Source: Lamellibrachia satsuma (taxonomy: Eukaryota; Annelida; Polychaeta; Sabellida; Siboglinidae). Taken from it: a DNA stretch of 64,000 nucleotides. The notes beneath the pieces were generated by a model. The model worked only from the letters and a program-made list of their open reading frames with translations, was not told where the DNA came from and made no database searches. The stretch covers positions 1,858,501-1,922,500 of the forward strand of contig BSQZ01000080.1 of the NCBI GenBank assembly GCA_033239005.1, read 5' to 3'. Every line of letters begins with the position of its first letter. The first letter of the stretch is position 1. Positions 43,150-57,998 of the stretch are shown in pieces. Both the position numbers and the translations under genes were made by a program.

Positions 43150-46100
43150 TCGCATTAAACCATCAACTAACAAGTTATTAGTACTCCTGTGTTCAGTACA
43201 TCGCATTAAACCATCAACTAACAAGTTACTAGTACTCCTGTGTTCAGTACATCGCATTAAACCATCAACTAACAAGTTACTAGTACTCCTGTGTTCAGTA
43301 CATCGCATTAAACCATCAACTAACAAGTTACTAGTACTCCTGTGTTCAGTACATCACATTAAAACATCAACTAACAAGTTACTAGTACTCCTGTGTTCAG
43401 TACATTGCATTAAAACATCAACTAACAAGTTACTAGTACTCCTGTGTTCAGTACATCGCATTAAAACATCAACTAACAAGTTACTAGTACTCATGTGTTC
43501 AGTACATCGCATTAAAACATCAACTAACAAGTTACTAGTACTCCTGTGTTCAGTACATCGCATTAAAACATCAACTAACAAGTTACTAGTACTCCTGTGT
43601 TCAATACATCGCATTAAACCATCAACTAACAAGTTACTAGTACTCCTGTGTTCAGTACATCGCATTAAAACATCAACTAACAAGTTACTAGTACTCCTGT
43701 GTTCAATACATCGCCTTAAACCATCAACTAACAAGTTACTAGTACTCCTGTGTTCAGTACATCGCATTAAAACATTAACTAACAAGTTACTATTACTCCT
43801 GTGTTCAGTACATCGCATTAAAACATCAACTAACAAGTTACTAGTACTCCTGTGTTCAATACATCGCCTTAAACCATCAACTAACAAGTTACTAGTACTC
43901 CTGTGTTCAGTACATCACATTAAAACATCAACTAATAAGTTACTAGTACTCCTGTGTTCAATACATCGCCTTAAACCATCAACTAACAAGTTACTAGTAC
44001 TCCTGTGTTCAGTACATCGCATTAAAACATCAACTAACAAGTTACTAGTACTCCTGTGTTCAGTACATCACATTAAAACATCAACTAACAAGTTACTAGT
44101 ACTCCTGTGTTCAGTACATCACATTAAAACATCAACTAACAAGTTACTAGTACTCCTGTGTTCAGAACATCACATTAAAACATCAACTAACAAGTTACTA
44201 GTACTCCTGTGTTCAGAACATCACATTAAAACATCAACTAACAAGTTACTAGTACTCCTGTGTTCAGTACATCGCATTAAAACATCAACTAACAAGTTAC
44301 TAGTACTCCTGTGTTCAGTACATCGCATTAAAACATCAACTAACAAGTTACTAGTACTCCTGTGTTCAATACATCGCCTTAAAACATCAACTAACAAGTT
44401 ACTAGTACTCCTGTGTTCAGTACATCACATTAAAACATCAACTAACAAGTTACTAGTACTCCTGTGTTAAATACATCGCATTAAAACATCAACTAACAAG
44501 TTACTAGTACTCCTGTGTTCAGTACATCGCATTAAAACATCAACTAACAAGTTACTAGTACTCCTGTGTTCAATACATCGCATTAAAACATCAACTAACA
44601 AGTTACTAGTACTCCTGTGTTCAGTACATCGCCTTAATCTATCAACTAACAAGTTACTAGTACTCCTGTGTTCAGTACGTCACATTAAAACATCAACTAA
44701 CAAGTTACTAGTATTCCTGTGTTCAGTACATCGCATTAAAACATTAACTAACAAGTTACTAGTACTCCTGTGTTCAGTACATCACATTAAAACATCAACT
44801 AACAAGTTACTAGTACTCCTGTGTTCAGTACATCACATTAAAACATCAACTAACAAGTTACTAGTACTCCTGTGTTCAGAACATCACATTAAAACATCAA
44901 CTAACAAGTTACTAGTATTCCTGTGTTCAGTACATCGCATTAAAACATTAACTAACAAGTTACTAGTACTCCTGTGTTCAATACATCGCATTAAAACATC
45001 AACTACCAAGTTACTAATACTCCTGTGTTCAGTACATCGCATTAAAACATCAACTAACAAGTTACTAGTACTCCTGTGTTCATTACATCGCCTTAAACCA
45101 TCAACTAACAAGTTACTAGTACTCCTGTGTTCAGTACATCACATTAAAACATCAACTAACAAGTTACTAGTACTCCTGTGTTCAGAACATCACATTAAAA
45201 CATTAACTAACAAGTTACTAGTACTCCTGTGTTCAGTACATCACATTAGAACATCAACTAACAAGTTACTAGTACTCCTGTGTTCAATACATCGCCTTAA
45301 ACCATCAACTAACAAGTTACTAGTACTCCTGTGTTCAGTACATCGCATTAAAACATCAACTAACAAGTTACTAGTACTCCTGTGTTCAATACATCGCCTT
45401 AAACCATCAACTAACAAGTTACTAGTACTCCTGTGTTCAGTACATCGCATTAAAACATTAACTAACAAGTTACTAATACTCCTGTGTTCAGTACATCGCA
45501 TTAAAACATCAACTAACAAGTTACTAGTACTCCTGTGTTCAATACATCGCCTTAAACCATCAACTAACAAGTTACTAGTACTCCTGTGTTCAGTACATCA
45601 CATTAAAACATCAACTAATAAGTTACTAGTACTCCTGTGTTCAATACATCGCCTTAAACCATCAACTAACAAGTTACTAGTACTCCTGTGTTCAGTACAT
45701 CGCATTAAAATATCAACTAACAAGTTACTAGTACTCCTGTGTTCAGTACATCACATTAAAACATCAACTAACAAGTTACTAGTACTCCTGTGTTCAGTAC
45801 ATCACATTAAAACATCAACTAACAAGTTACTAGTACTCCTGTGTTCAGAACATCACATTAAAACATCAACTAACAAGTTACTAGTACTCCTGTGTTCAGT
45901 ACATCGCATTAAAACATCAACTAACAAGTTACTAATACTCCTGTGTTCAGTACATCGCATTAAAACATCAACTAACAAGTTACTAGTACTCCTGTGTTCA
46001 GTACGTCACATTAAAACATCAACTAATAAGTTACTAGTACTCCTGTGTTCAATACATCGCCTTAAACCATCAACTAACAAGTTACTAGTACTCCTGTGTT

Positions 46101-49100
46101 CAGTACATCGCATTAAAACATCAACTAACAAGTTACTAGTACTCCTGTGTTCAGTACATCACATTAAAACATCAACTAACAAGTTACTAGTACTCCTATG
46201 TTCAGTACATCACATTAAAACATCAACTAACAAGTTACTAGTACTCCTGTGTTCAGAACATCACATTAAAACATCAACTAACAAGTTACTAGTACTCCTG
46301 TGTTCAGTACATCGCATTAAAACATCAACTAACAAGTTACTAATACTCCTGTGTTCAGTACATCGCATTAAAACATCAACTAACAAGTTACTAGTACTCC
46401 TGTGTTCAATACATCGCCTTAAACCATCAACTAACAAGTTACTAGTACTCCTGTGTTCAGTACATCACATTAAAACATCAACTAACAAGTTACTAGTACT
46501 CCTGTGTTAAATACATCGCATTAAAACATCAACTAACAAGTTACTAGTACTCCTGTGTTCAGTACATCGCATTAAAACATCAACTAACAAGTTACTAGTA
46601 CTCCTGTGTTCAATACATCGCATTAAAACATCAACTAACAAGTTACTAGTACTCCTGTGTTCAGTACATCGCCTTAATCTATCAACTAACAAGTTACTAG
46701 TACTCCTGTGTTCAGTACGTCACATTAAAACATCAACTAACAAGTTACTAGTATTCCTGTGTTCAGTACATCGCATTAAAACATCAACTAACAAGTTACT
46801 AGTACTCCTGTGTTCAGTACATCACATTAAAACATCAACTAACAAGTTACTAGTACTCCTGTGTTCAGTACATCTCATTAAAACATCAACTAACAAGTTA
46901 CTAGTACTCCTGTGTTCAGAACATCACATTAAAACATCAACTAACAAGTTACTAGTATTCCTGTGTTCAGTACATCGCATTAAAACATTAACTAACAAGT
47001 TACTAGTACTCCTGTGTTCAATACATCGCATTAAAACATCAACTAACAAGTTACTATTACTCCTGTGTTCAGTACATCGCATTAAAACATCAACTAACAA
47101 GTTACTAGTACTCCTGTGTTCATTACATCGCCTTAAACCATCAACTAACAAGTTACTAGTACTCCTGTGTTCAGTACATCACATTAAAACATCAACTAAC
47201 AAGTTACTAGTACTCCTGTGTTCAGAACATCACATTAAAACATTAACTAACAAGTTACTAGTACTCCTGTGTTCAGTACATCACATTAGAACATCAACTA
47301 ACAAGTTACTAGTACTCCTGTGTTCAATACATCGCCTTAAACCATCAACTAACAAGTTACTAGTACTCCTGTGTTCAGTACATCGCATTAAAACATCAAC
47401 TAACAAGTTACTAGTACTCCTGTGTTCAATACATCACCTTAAACCATCAACTAACAAGTTACTAGTACTCCTGTGTTCAGTACATCGCATTAAAACATTA
47501 ACTAACAAGTTACTAATACTCCTGTGTTCAGTACATCGCATTAAAACATCAACTAACAAGTTACTAGTACTCCTGTGTTCAATACATCGCCTTAAACCAT
47601 CAACTAACAAGTTACTAGTACTCCTGTGTTCAGTACATCACATTAAAACATCAACTAATAAGTTACTAGTACTCCTGTGTTCAATACATCGCCTTAAACC
47701 ATCAACTAACAAGTTACTAGTACTCCTGTGTTCAGTACATCGCATTAAAACATCAACTAACAAGTTACTAGTACTCCTGTGTTCAGTACATCACATTAAA
47801 ACATCAACTAACAAGTTACTAGTACTCCTGTGTTCAGTACATCACATTAAAACATCAACTAACAAGTTACTAGTACTCCTGTGTTCAGAACATCACATTA
47901 AAACATCAACTAACAAGTTACTAGTACTCCTGTGTTCAGTACATCGCATTAAAACATCAACTAACAAGTTACTAATACTCCTGTGTTCAGTACATCGCAT
48001 TAAAACATCAAGTAACAAGTTACTAGTACTCCTGTGTTCAATACATCGCCTTAAACCATCAACTAACAAGTTACTAGTACTCCTGTGTTCAGTACATCAC
48101 ATTAAAACATCAACTAACAAGTTACTAGTACTCCTGTGTTAAATACATCGCATTAAAACATCAACTAACAAGTTACTAGTACTCCTGTGTTCAGTACATC
48201 GCATTAAAACATCAACTAACAAGTTACTAGTACTCCTGTGTTCAATACATCGCATTAAAACATCAACTAACAAGTTACTAGTACTCCTGTGTTCAGTACA
48301 TCGCCTTAATCTATCAACTAACAAGTTACTAGTACTCCTGTGTTCAGTACGTCACATTAAAACATCAACTAACAAGTTACTAGTATTCCTGTGTTCAGTA
48401 CATCGCATTAAAACATTAACTAACAAGTTACTAGTACTCCTGTGTTCAGTACATCACATTAAAACATCAACTAACAAGTTACTAGTACTCCTGTGTTCAG
48501 TACATCACATTAAAACATCAACTAACAAGTTACTAGTACTCCTGTGTTCAGAACATCACATTAAAACATCAACTAACAAGTTACTAGTATTCCTGTGTTC
48601 AGTACATCGCATTAAAACATAAACTAACAAGTTACTAGTACTCCTGTGTTCAATACATCGCATTAAAACATCAACTAACAAGTTACTAATACTCCTGTGT
48701 TCAGTACATCGCATTAAAACATCAACTAACAAGTTACTAGTACTCCTGTGTTCATTACATCGCCTTAAACCATCAACTAACAAGTTACTAGTACTCCTGT
48801 GTTCAGTACATCACATTAAAACATCAACTAACAAGTTACTAGTACTCCTGTGTTCAGAACATCACATTAAAACATAAACTAACAAGTTACTAGTACTCCT
48901 GTGTTCAGTACATCACATTAGAACATCAACTAACAAGTTACTAGTACTCCTGTGTTCAGTACATCGCATTAAAACATCAACTAACAAGTTACTAGTACTC
49001 CTGTGTTCAGTACATCACATTAAAACATCAACTAACAAGTTACTAGTACTCCTGTGTTCAGTACATCACATTAAAACATCAACTAACAAGTTACTAGTAC

Positions 49101-52100
49101 TCCTGTGTTCAGTACATCACATTAAAACATCAACTAACAAGTTACTAGTACTCCTGTGTTCAGTACATCACATTAAAATATCAACTAACAAGTTACTAGT
49201 ACTCCTGTGTTCATTACATCGCCTTAAACCATCAACTAACAAGTTACTAGTACTCCTGTGTTCAGTACATCACATTAAAACATCAACTAACAAGTTACTA
49301 GTACTCCTGTGTTCAGTACATTGCATTAAAACATCAACTAACAAGTTACTAGTATTCCTGTGTTCAGTACATCGCATTAAAACATCAACTAACAAGTTAC
49401 TAGTACTCCTGTGTTCAGTACATCGCATTAAACCATCAACTAACAAGTTACTAGTACTCCTGTGTTCAGTACATCACATTAAAACATCAACTAACAAGTT
49501 ATTAGTACTCCTGTATTCATTACATCGCATTAAACCATCAACTAACAAGTTACTAGTACTCCTGTGTTCAGTACATCACATTAAAACATCAACTAACAAG
49601 TTACTAGTACTCCTGTGTTCAATACATTGCATTAAAACATCAACTAACAAGTTACTAGTACTCCTGTGTTCAGTACATCGCCTTAATCTATCAACTAACA
49701 AGTTACTAGTACTCCTGTGTTCAGTACATCACATTAAAACATCAACTAACAAGTTACTAGTACTCCTGTGTTCAGTACATCACATTAAAACATCAACTAA
49801 CCAGTTACTAGTACTCCTGTGTTCATTACATCGCCTTAAACCATCAACTAACAAGTTACTAGTACTCCTGTGTTCAGTACATCACATTAAAACATCAACT
49901 AACAAGTTACTAGTACTCCTGTGTTCAGTACATCGCATTAAAACATCAACTAACAAGTTACTAGTACTCCTGTGTTCAATACATCGCATTAAAACATCAA
50001 CTAACAAGTTACTAGTACTCCTGTGTTCAGTACATCGCCTTAATCTATCAACTAACAAGTTACTAGTACTCCTGTGTTCAGTACGTCACATTAAAACATC
50101 AACTAACAAGTTACTAGTATTCCTGTGTTCAGTACATCGCATTAAAACATTAACTAACAAGTTACTAGTACTCCTGTGTTCAGTACATCACATTAAAACA
50201 TCAACTAACAAGTTACTAGTACTCCTGTGTTCAGTACATCACATTAAAACATCAACTAACAAGTTACTAGTACTCCTGTGTTCAGAACATCACATTAAAA
50301 CATCAACTAACAAGTTACTAGTATTCCTGTGTTCAGTACATCGCATTAAAACATTAACTAACAAGTTACTAGTACTCCTGTGTTCAATACATCGCATTAA
50401 AACATCAACTAACAAGTTACTAATACTCCTGTGTTCAGTACATCGCATTAAAACATCAACTAACAAGTTACTAGTACTCCTGTGTTCATTACATCGCCTT
50501 AAACCATCAACTAACAAGTTACTAGTACTCCTGTGTTCAGTACATCACATTAAAACATCAACTAACAAGTTACTAGTACTCCTGTGTTCAGAACATCACA
50601 TTAAAACATTAACTAACAAGTTACTAGTACTCCTGTGTTCAGTACATCACATTAGAACATCAACTAACAAGTTACTAGTACTCCTGTGTTCAATACATCG
50701 CCTTAAACCATCAACTAACAAGTTACTAGTACTCCTGTGTTCAGTACATCGCATTAAAACATCAACTAACAAGTTACTAGTACTCCTGTGTTCAATACAT
50801 CACCTTAAACCATCAACTAACAAGTTACTAGTACTCCTGTGTTCAGTACATCGCATTAAAACATTAACTAACAAGTTACTAATACTCCTGTGTTCAGTAC
50901 ATCGCATTAAAACATCAACTAACAAGTTACTAGTACTCCTGTGTTCAATACATCGCCTTAAACCATCAACTAACAAGTTACTAGTACTCCTGTGTTCAGT
51001 ACATCACATTAAAACATCAACTAATAAGTTACTAGTACTCCTGTGTTCAATACATCGCCTTAAACCATCAACTAACAAGTTACTAGTACTCCTGTGTTCA
51101 GTACATCGCATTAAAACATCAACTAACAAGTTACTAGTACTCCTGTGTTCAGTACATCACATTAAAACATCAACTAACAAGTTACTAGTACTCCTGTGTT
51201 CAGTACATCACATTAAAACATCAACTAACAAGTTACTAGTACTCCTGTGTTCAGAACATCACATTAAAACATCAACTAACAAGTTACTAGTACTCCTGTG
51301 TTCAGTACATCGCATTAAAACATCAACTAACAAGTTACTAATACTCCTGTGTTCAGTACATCGCATTAAAACATCAAGTAACAAGTTACTAGTACTCCTG
51401 TGTTCAATACATCGCCTTAAACCATCAACTAACAAGTTACTAGTACTCCTGTGTTCAGTACATCACATTAAAACATCAACTAACAAGTTACTAGTACTCC
51501 TGTGTTAAATACATCGCATTAAAACATCAACTAACAAGTTACTAGTACTCCTGTGTTCAGTACATCGCATTAAAACATCAACTAACAAGTTACTAGTACT
51601 CCTGTGTTCAATACATCGCATTAAAACATCAACTAACAAGTTACTAGTACTCCTGTGTTCAGTACATCGCCTTAATCTATCAACTAACAAGTTACTAGTA
51701 CTCCTGTGTTCAGTACGTCACATTAAAACATCAACTAACAAGTTACTAGTATTCCTGTGTTCAGTACATCGCATTAAAACATTAACTAACAAGTTACTAG
51801 TACTCCTGTGTTCAGTACATCACATTAAAACATCAACTAACAAGTTACTAGTACTCCTGTGTTCAGTACATCACATTAAAACATCAACTAACAAGTTACT
51901 AGTACTCCTGTGTTCAGAACATCACATTAAAACATCAACTAACAAGTTACTAGTATTCCTGTGTTCAGTACATCGCATTAAAACATTAACTAACAAGTTA
52001 CTAGTACTCCTGTGTTCAATACATCGCATTAAAACATCAACTAACAAGTTACTAATACTCCTGTGTTCAGTACATCGCATTAAAACATCAACTAACAAGT

Positions 52101-54820
52101 TACTAGTACTCCTGTGTTCATTACATCGCCTTAAACCATCAACTAACAAGTTACTAGTACTCCTGTGTTCAGTACATCACATTAAAACATCAACTAACAA
52201 GTTACTAGTACTCCTGTGTTCAGAACATCACATTAAAACATTAACTAACAAGTTACTAGTACTCCTGTGTTCAGTACATCACATTAGAACATCAACTAAC
52301 AAGTTACTAGTACTCCTGTGTTCAGTACATCGCATTAAAACATCAACTAACAAGTTACTAGTACTCCTGTGTACAGTACATCACATTAAAACATCAACTA
52401 ACAAGTTACTAGTACTCCTGTGTTCAGTACATCACATTAAAACATCAACTAACAAGTTACTAGTACTCCTGTGTTCAGTACATCACATTAAAACATCAAC
52501 TAACAAGTTACTAGTACTCCTGTGTTCAGTACATCACATTAAAATATCAACTAACAAGTTACTAGTACTCCTGTGTTCATTACATCGCCTTAAACCATCA
52601 ACTAACAAGTTACTAGTACTCCTGTGTTCAGTACATCACATTAAAACATCAACTAACAAGTTACTAGTACTCCTGTGTTCAGTACATTGCATTAAAACAT
52701 CAACTAACAAGTTACTAGTATTCCTGTGTTCAGTACATCTCATTAAAACATCAACTAACAAGTTACTAGTACTCCTGTGTTCAGTACATCGCATTAAACC
52801 ATCAACTAACAAGTTACTAGTACTCCTGTGTTCAGTACATCACATTAAAACATCAACTAACAAGTTATTAGTACTCCTGTATTCATTACATCGCATTAAA
52901 CCATCAACTAACAAGTTACTAGTACTCCTGTGTTCAGTACATCACATTAAAACATCAACTAACAAGTTACTAGTACTCCTGTGTTCAATACATCGCATTA
53001 AAACATCAACTAACAAGTTACTAGTACTCCTGTGTTCAGTACATCGCCTTAATCTATCAACTAACAAGTTACTAGTACTCCTGTGTTCAGTACATCACAT
53101 TAAAACATCAACTAACAAGTTACTAGTACTCCTGTGTTCAGTACATCACATTAAAACATCAACTAACCAGTTACTAGTACTCCTGTGTTCATTACATCGC
53201 ATTAAACCATCAACTAACAAGTTACTAGTACTCCTGTGTTCAGTACATCACATTAAAACATCAACTAACAAGTTACTAGTACTCCTGTGTTCAGTACATC
53301 ACATTAGAACATCAACTAACAAGTTACTAGTACTCCTGTGTTCAGTACATCACATTAAAACATCAACTAACAAGTTATTAGTACTCCTGTATTCATTACA
53401 TCGCATTAAACCATCAACTAACAAGTTACTAGTACTCCTGTGTTCAGTACATCACATTAAAACATCAACTAACAAGTTACTAGTACTCCTGTGTTCAATA
53501 CATCGCATTAAAACATCAACTAACAAGTTACTAGTACTCCTGTGTTCAGTACATCGCCTTAATCTATCAACTAACAAGTTACTAGTACTCCTGTGTTCAG
53601 TACATCACATTAAAACATCAACTAACAAGTTACTAGTACTCCTGTGTTCAATACATTGCATTAAAACATCAACTAACAAGTTACTAGTACTCCTGTGTTC
53701 AGTACATCGCCTTAATCTATCAACTAACAAGTTACTAGTACTCCTGTGTTCAGTACATCACATTAAAACATCAACTAACAAGTTACTAGTACTCCTGTGT
53801 TCAGTACATCACATTAAAACATCAACTAACCAGTTACTAGTACTCCTGTGTTCATTACTTCGCCTTAAACCATCAACTAACAAGTTACTAGTACTCCTGT
53901 GTTCAGTACATCACATTAAAACATCAACTAACAAGTTACTAGTACTCCTGTGTTCAGTACATCACATTAGAACATCAACTAACAAGTTACTAGTACTCCT
54001 GTGTTCAGTACATCACATTAAAACATCAACTAACAAGTTATTAGTACTCCTGTATTCATTACATCGCATTAAACCATCAACTAACAAGTTACTAGTACTC
54101 CTGTGTTCAGTACATCACATTAAAACATCAACTAACAAGTTACTAGTACTCCTGTGTTCAATACATCGCATTAAAACATCAACTAACAAGTTACTAGTAC
54201 TCCTGTGTTCAGTACATCGCCTTAATCTATCAACTAACAAGTTACTAGTACTCCTGTGTTCAGTACATCACATTAAAACATCAACTAACAAGTTACTAGT
54301 ACTCCTGTGTTCAGTACATCACATTAAAACATCAACTAACCAGTTATTAGTACTCCTGTGTTCATTACATTGCCTTAAACCATCAACTAACAAGTTACTA
54401 GTACTCCTGTGTTCAGTACATCACATTAAAACATCAACTAACAAGTTACTAGTACTCCTGTGTTCAGTACATCACATTAGAACATCAACTAACAAGTTAC
54501 TAGTACTCCTATGTTCAGTACATCGCATTAAAACATCAACTAACAAGTTACTAGTACTCCTGTGTCCAGTACATCACATTAAAACATCAACTAACAAGTT
54601 ACTAGTACTCCTGTGTTCAGTACATCACATTAAAACATCAACTAACAAGTTATTAGTACTCCTGTGTTCAGTACATCACATTAAAACATCAACTAACAAG
54701 TTACTAGTACTCCTGTGTTCATTACATCGCCTTAAACCATCAACTAACAAGTTACTAGTACTCCTGTGTTCAGTACATCACATTAAAACATCAACTAACA
54801 AGTTACTAGTACTCCTGTGT
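43150..54820. repeat. 11.7-kb satellite-like array, 51-bp unit, about 229 copies, with higher-order repeats
   Basis: The unit contains ACATCGCATTAAAACATCAA, CTAACAAGTTACTAGTACTC and CTGTGTTCAGT. Variant positions include TCGC/TCAC, ATTAAAAC/CTTAAACC, CAGTAC/CAATAC/CAGAAC/CATTAC and GTACTCC/GTATTCC. Rare marker units recur at fixed steps. The GTGTTAAATAC unit lies near 44467, 46507, 48139 and 51505, steps of 40, 32 and 66 units. The marker at 44884 recurs at 46924, 48556, 50290 and 51922, steps of 40, 32, 34 and 32 units. The 51-bp unit keeps one plus frame open for 448 codons at the start, until a marker unit gives TAA. No sign of translation is seen. Confidence 0.96.
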
Positions 54821-55105
54821 GGTACAGCATCGGACTATCGATCGAGGGGACCGGGGTTCAAATGCACCTGCTGCTGTTTCGAAACTTGGGCAATTTCGTT
54901 CACCCCACTTTGTCTGTGTCTTGGAAGAGACACATACAGCTGTTGGACCCTTTTACCTGGTGTCAAGTTAAAAGACCCCACACCGGGGGTAAATGTGCAA
55001 CCTGCTGTGGACTCCATCTCTCATGAGTCACTGCCGAAGTGTCCAAGACATGGGTCGGTCAATACTGCTAACTACCTCGCAAGAGGATACAATTGAATGA
55101 ATGAG
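54820..55105 (+). mobile_element. tRNA-derived SINE candidate
   Basis: GTGGTACAGCATCGG resembles a Pol III A box and GGGGTTCAAATGCACC a B box about 35 bp later, the spacing of a tRNA-type promoter. The body continues for about 230 bp to a GAATGAATGAG tail. The 5' end abuts the last 51-bp unit exactly. The SINE family is not identified. Open frames on both strands here (54817-55026, 54835-55017) are incidental. Confidence 0.7.
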
Positions 55106-55149
55106 TAGATCACATCCAGAACGAAGCCAAGACTGTGTACATGTTGATC

Positions 55150-56153
55150 GGTACACAACAACAACTAGCACAATGTACCAACACATCATTCAACATGTTG
55201 GTACTCAACAACAACTAGCACAATGATCCAACACATCAGTCAACATGTTGGTACTCGACAACAACTAGCACAATGTACCAACACATCAGTCAACATGTTG
55301 GTAGTCAACAACAACTAGCACAATGTACCAACACATCAGTCAACATGTTGGTACTCAACAACAACTAGCACAATGCACCAACACGTCAGTCAATGTGTTA
55401 GTACTCGACAACAACTAGCACAATGCACCAACACGTCAGTCAACATGTTGGTACTCAACAACAACTAGCACAATGCACCAACACGTCAGTCAACGTGTTA
55501 GTACTCAACAACAACTAGCACAATGCACCAACACGTCAGTCAACGTGTTAGTACTCATCAACAACTAGCACAATGCACCAACACGTCAGTCAACGTGTTG
55601 GTACTCAACAACAACTAGCGCAATGCACCAACACGTCAGTCAACATGTTGGTACTCAACAACAACTAGCCAAATGTACCAATATGTCAACATGTTGGTAC
55701 TCAACAACAACTAGCACAATGCACCAACACATCAGTCAACGTGTTGGTACTCAACAACAACTAGCACAATGTACCAATATGTCAATATGTTGGTACTCAA
55801 CAACAACTAGCACAATGCACCAAAACGTCAGTCAACATGTTGGTACTCAACAACAACTAGCACAATGCACCAACACGTCAGTCAACATGTTGATACTCAA
55901 CAACAACTAGCACAATGCACCAACACGTCAGTCAACATGTTGATACTCAACAACAACTAGCACAATGTACCAATATGTCAACATGTTGGTACTCAACAAC
56001 AACTAGCACAATGCACCAACACGTCAGTCAACATGTTGATACTCAACAACAACTAGCACAATGTACCAATATGTCAACATGTTGGTACTCAACAACAACT
56101 AGCACAATGCACCAACACATCAGTCAACATGTTGGTACTCAACAACAACTAGC
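55150..56153. repeat. 50-bp minisatellite, about 20 copies
   Basis: Unit ACAACAACTAGCACAATGCA, CCAACACGTCAGTCAACATG and TTGGTACTCA. A shorter 46-bp form (CAATATGTCAACATG) alternates with the long one between about 55670 and 56110, making a 96-bp dimer that opens a plus frame. Each unit holds the palindrome CAACATGTTG. Confidence 0.94.
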
Positions 56154-57474
56154 AACGGGGGATGGAAAGGAAGACAACGGGAGCGAAGGAGAAGGGAGTG
56201 AAGGAGACGGGAGCGAAGGAGACAGGAAGGAAGGCGAGGGAGATGGGAGGGAAGGAGATAGGAGCAAAGAGATGGGAGGAAAGGAAATGGGAAGGCGACG
56301 GGAGCGAGGGAAATGGGAGGGAAAGGTGACATGTTGATGGGAGAGAGGGAGATGGACAACATGCTGCCAGGTGACATGACTGCAGGACAGAATGCAATGG
56401 AAGGGATACGACACAAGAGCTAGAGGAGGTGAGGAAGAGAGCGAGGGTGTTTGTGGGGGATTCAGTAGTTAGGAAGACTGACAGAGTGCTAAACAAGGGG
56501 GGCGACATGGTGGTTTGCTTTCCAGGGGCAATAATAGAGGCTATCGCAGAGAAGGTGGAACAAAATCATGGGTCCGGGCAAGGGAGGATCTGTTTTAGTA
56601 AACGTAGGGACCAATAACGCAGAGAAGGAAGGTACAATTGCCATAGTTAGGAAATACAGGCAGTTAGTCAGAACACTCAAGCAGACACTGGTTGAGCAGG
56701 TAATTATGTCAGGGATTTTACAGTAATGGGAAGCAGGGGTCAGGGATATTGAAATTGCTGGAGGATGGCAATTAACCCGCTAGAAGAGGAAGTTGGATTT
56801 GTGGTGATGTTTTGTTGGGAGGGCTGATATGTACATGAGGGATTGGCTTCATCTAAGTGAAAACGGGGCAGCAGTGTTTGTGGATGAACTCTCGGCAGAG
56901 TGGCATGGGTAGCATCAAAAATATTTTGGTAGTATGCATTGTTTAAACTAGAAGCACGGGTGGTACTTAGAGGTGCCTCAAACTGGACAAGAGGCCACGA
57001 GTAGAAAAAAACCAGTAACAACATTTCTGAAGCTGGTTGTAAATGTGTGTTTAAATGCAAGGAGCATAGTAAATAAGAAAAAATTAATTAAACATGGTTG
57101 GTGGAAGATATTGACCCTCGCATACCAGTAATTGGATTAATTGAATCATGGGCCAGCAAAGACATATCAGATGCTGAATTAGGACTGACAAGGATACATA
57201 ATGTTTAGGCGAGATTGAATAGGAAGAAGGGGAGGGGGAGTTATTTTATATGTTAAAGAATCTATTCAGGCTTACAAAATAAAATTAGAAAGGGAAGCAG
57301 ATTGTGATGAAGCTGTTTGGTGCAATATGGTTACAGGAAATTCAACATTAACTATTGAATTAGTTTACTGAGGTCCAAACATAAATGAAGAGGATAACGC
57401 AAAAATACAAAATGCTATAAAGTGAGTAAAGAAAAATGTATCATAATGGGATATTTTAACCATGGACACATACA

Positions 57475-57912
57475 ATGGAAATCTCTAGAGAATATGGGGG
57501 TGAGGACCAACAATTTCTATTTTTAATTCAGGATAGCTTCCTTACTCAACATGTGCTAGAACCAACCAGGGGAGATAATGTATTCGATATAGTTTTGTCT
57601 TCACAAAATGACTTAGTGGACAATGTCAGAATACATGAGCCTTTCGGTAACAGTGATCATAATAAAAATACATTTGACATCAAAGTAAAATCAGGAAGTA
57701 AAAATAAAAAATACAGGACAAACTTCCACAAAGATAAATATAAAGATATGAGAAAATACTTAGCAAAGCTAGATTGGAATAATATGCTGAGAAATAAGAC
57801 CACAATTGAATGTTGGAACATTCTAAAATATGAAATTGATAGTATCATTGATCAATTTGTTGTAAGTGTAAGAGCAAACTATGTGGAGGGTTTACAGGTG
57901 TACCAGAATTAG
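57475..57912 (+). pseudogene. LINE ORF2 endonuclease remnant
   Basis: A 145-codon open stretch covering the end of the endonuclease domain (EPTRGDNVFDIVLSS, FGNSDHN) and the linker toward the RT. SDHN carries the conserved SDH of apurinic-type endonucleases. A frameshift joins it to the next open stretch. Confidence 0.75.
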
Positions 57913-57998
57913 ACAATCTAAAAGCAGCTATGAGCAGAAATTAGTAAGATAAAAAAGGTTTTACAAAGGCAGAAAACCTAAATGATTACTTCAGTTCA

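Noticed and set aside
43135..52149. Many 60-177 codon minus-strand frames with MLVDGLRRC-type repeats
   Set aside because: They are slices of the 51-bp array between variant units that carry stops.
54835..55026. Open frames on both strands over the SINE
   Set aside because: They fall within a tRNA-derived SINE body with Pol III-type boxes; no protein domain is present.
56120..56508. Three overlapping minus-strand frames of 90-120 codons
   Set aside because: They are shadows of the purine-rich leader and ORF1 of the CR1-type element on the plus strand.
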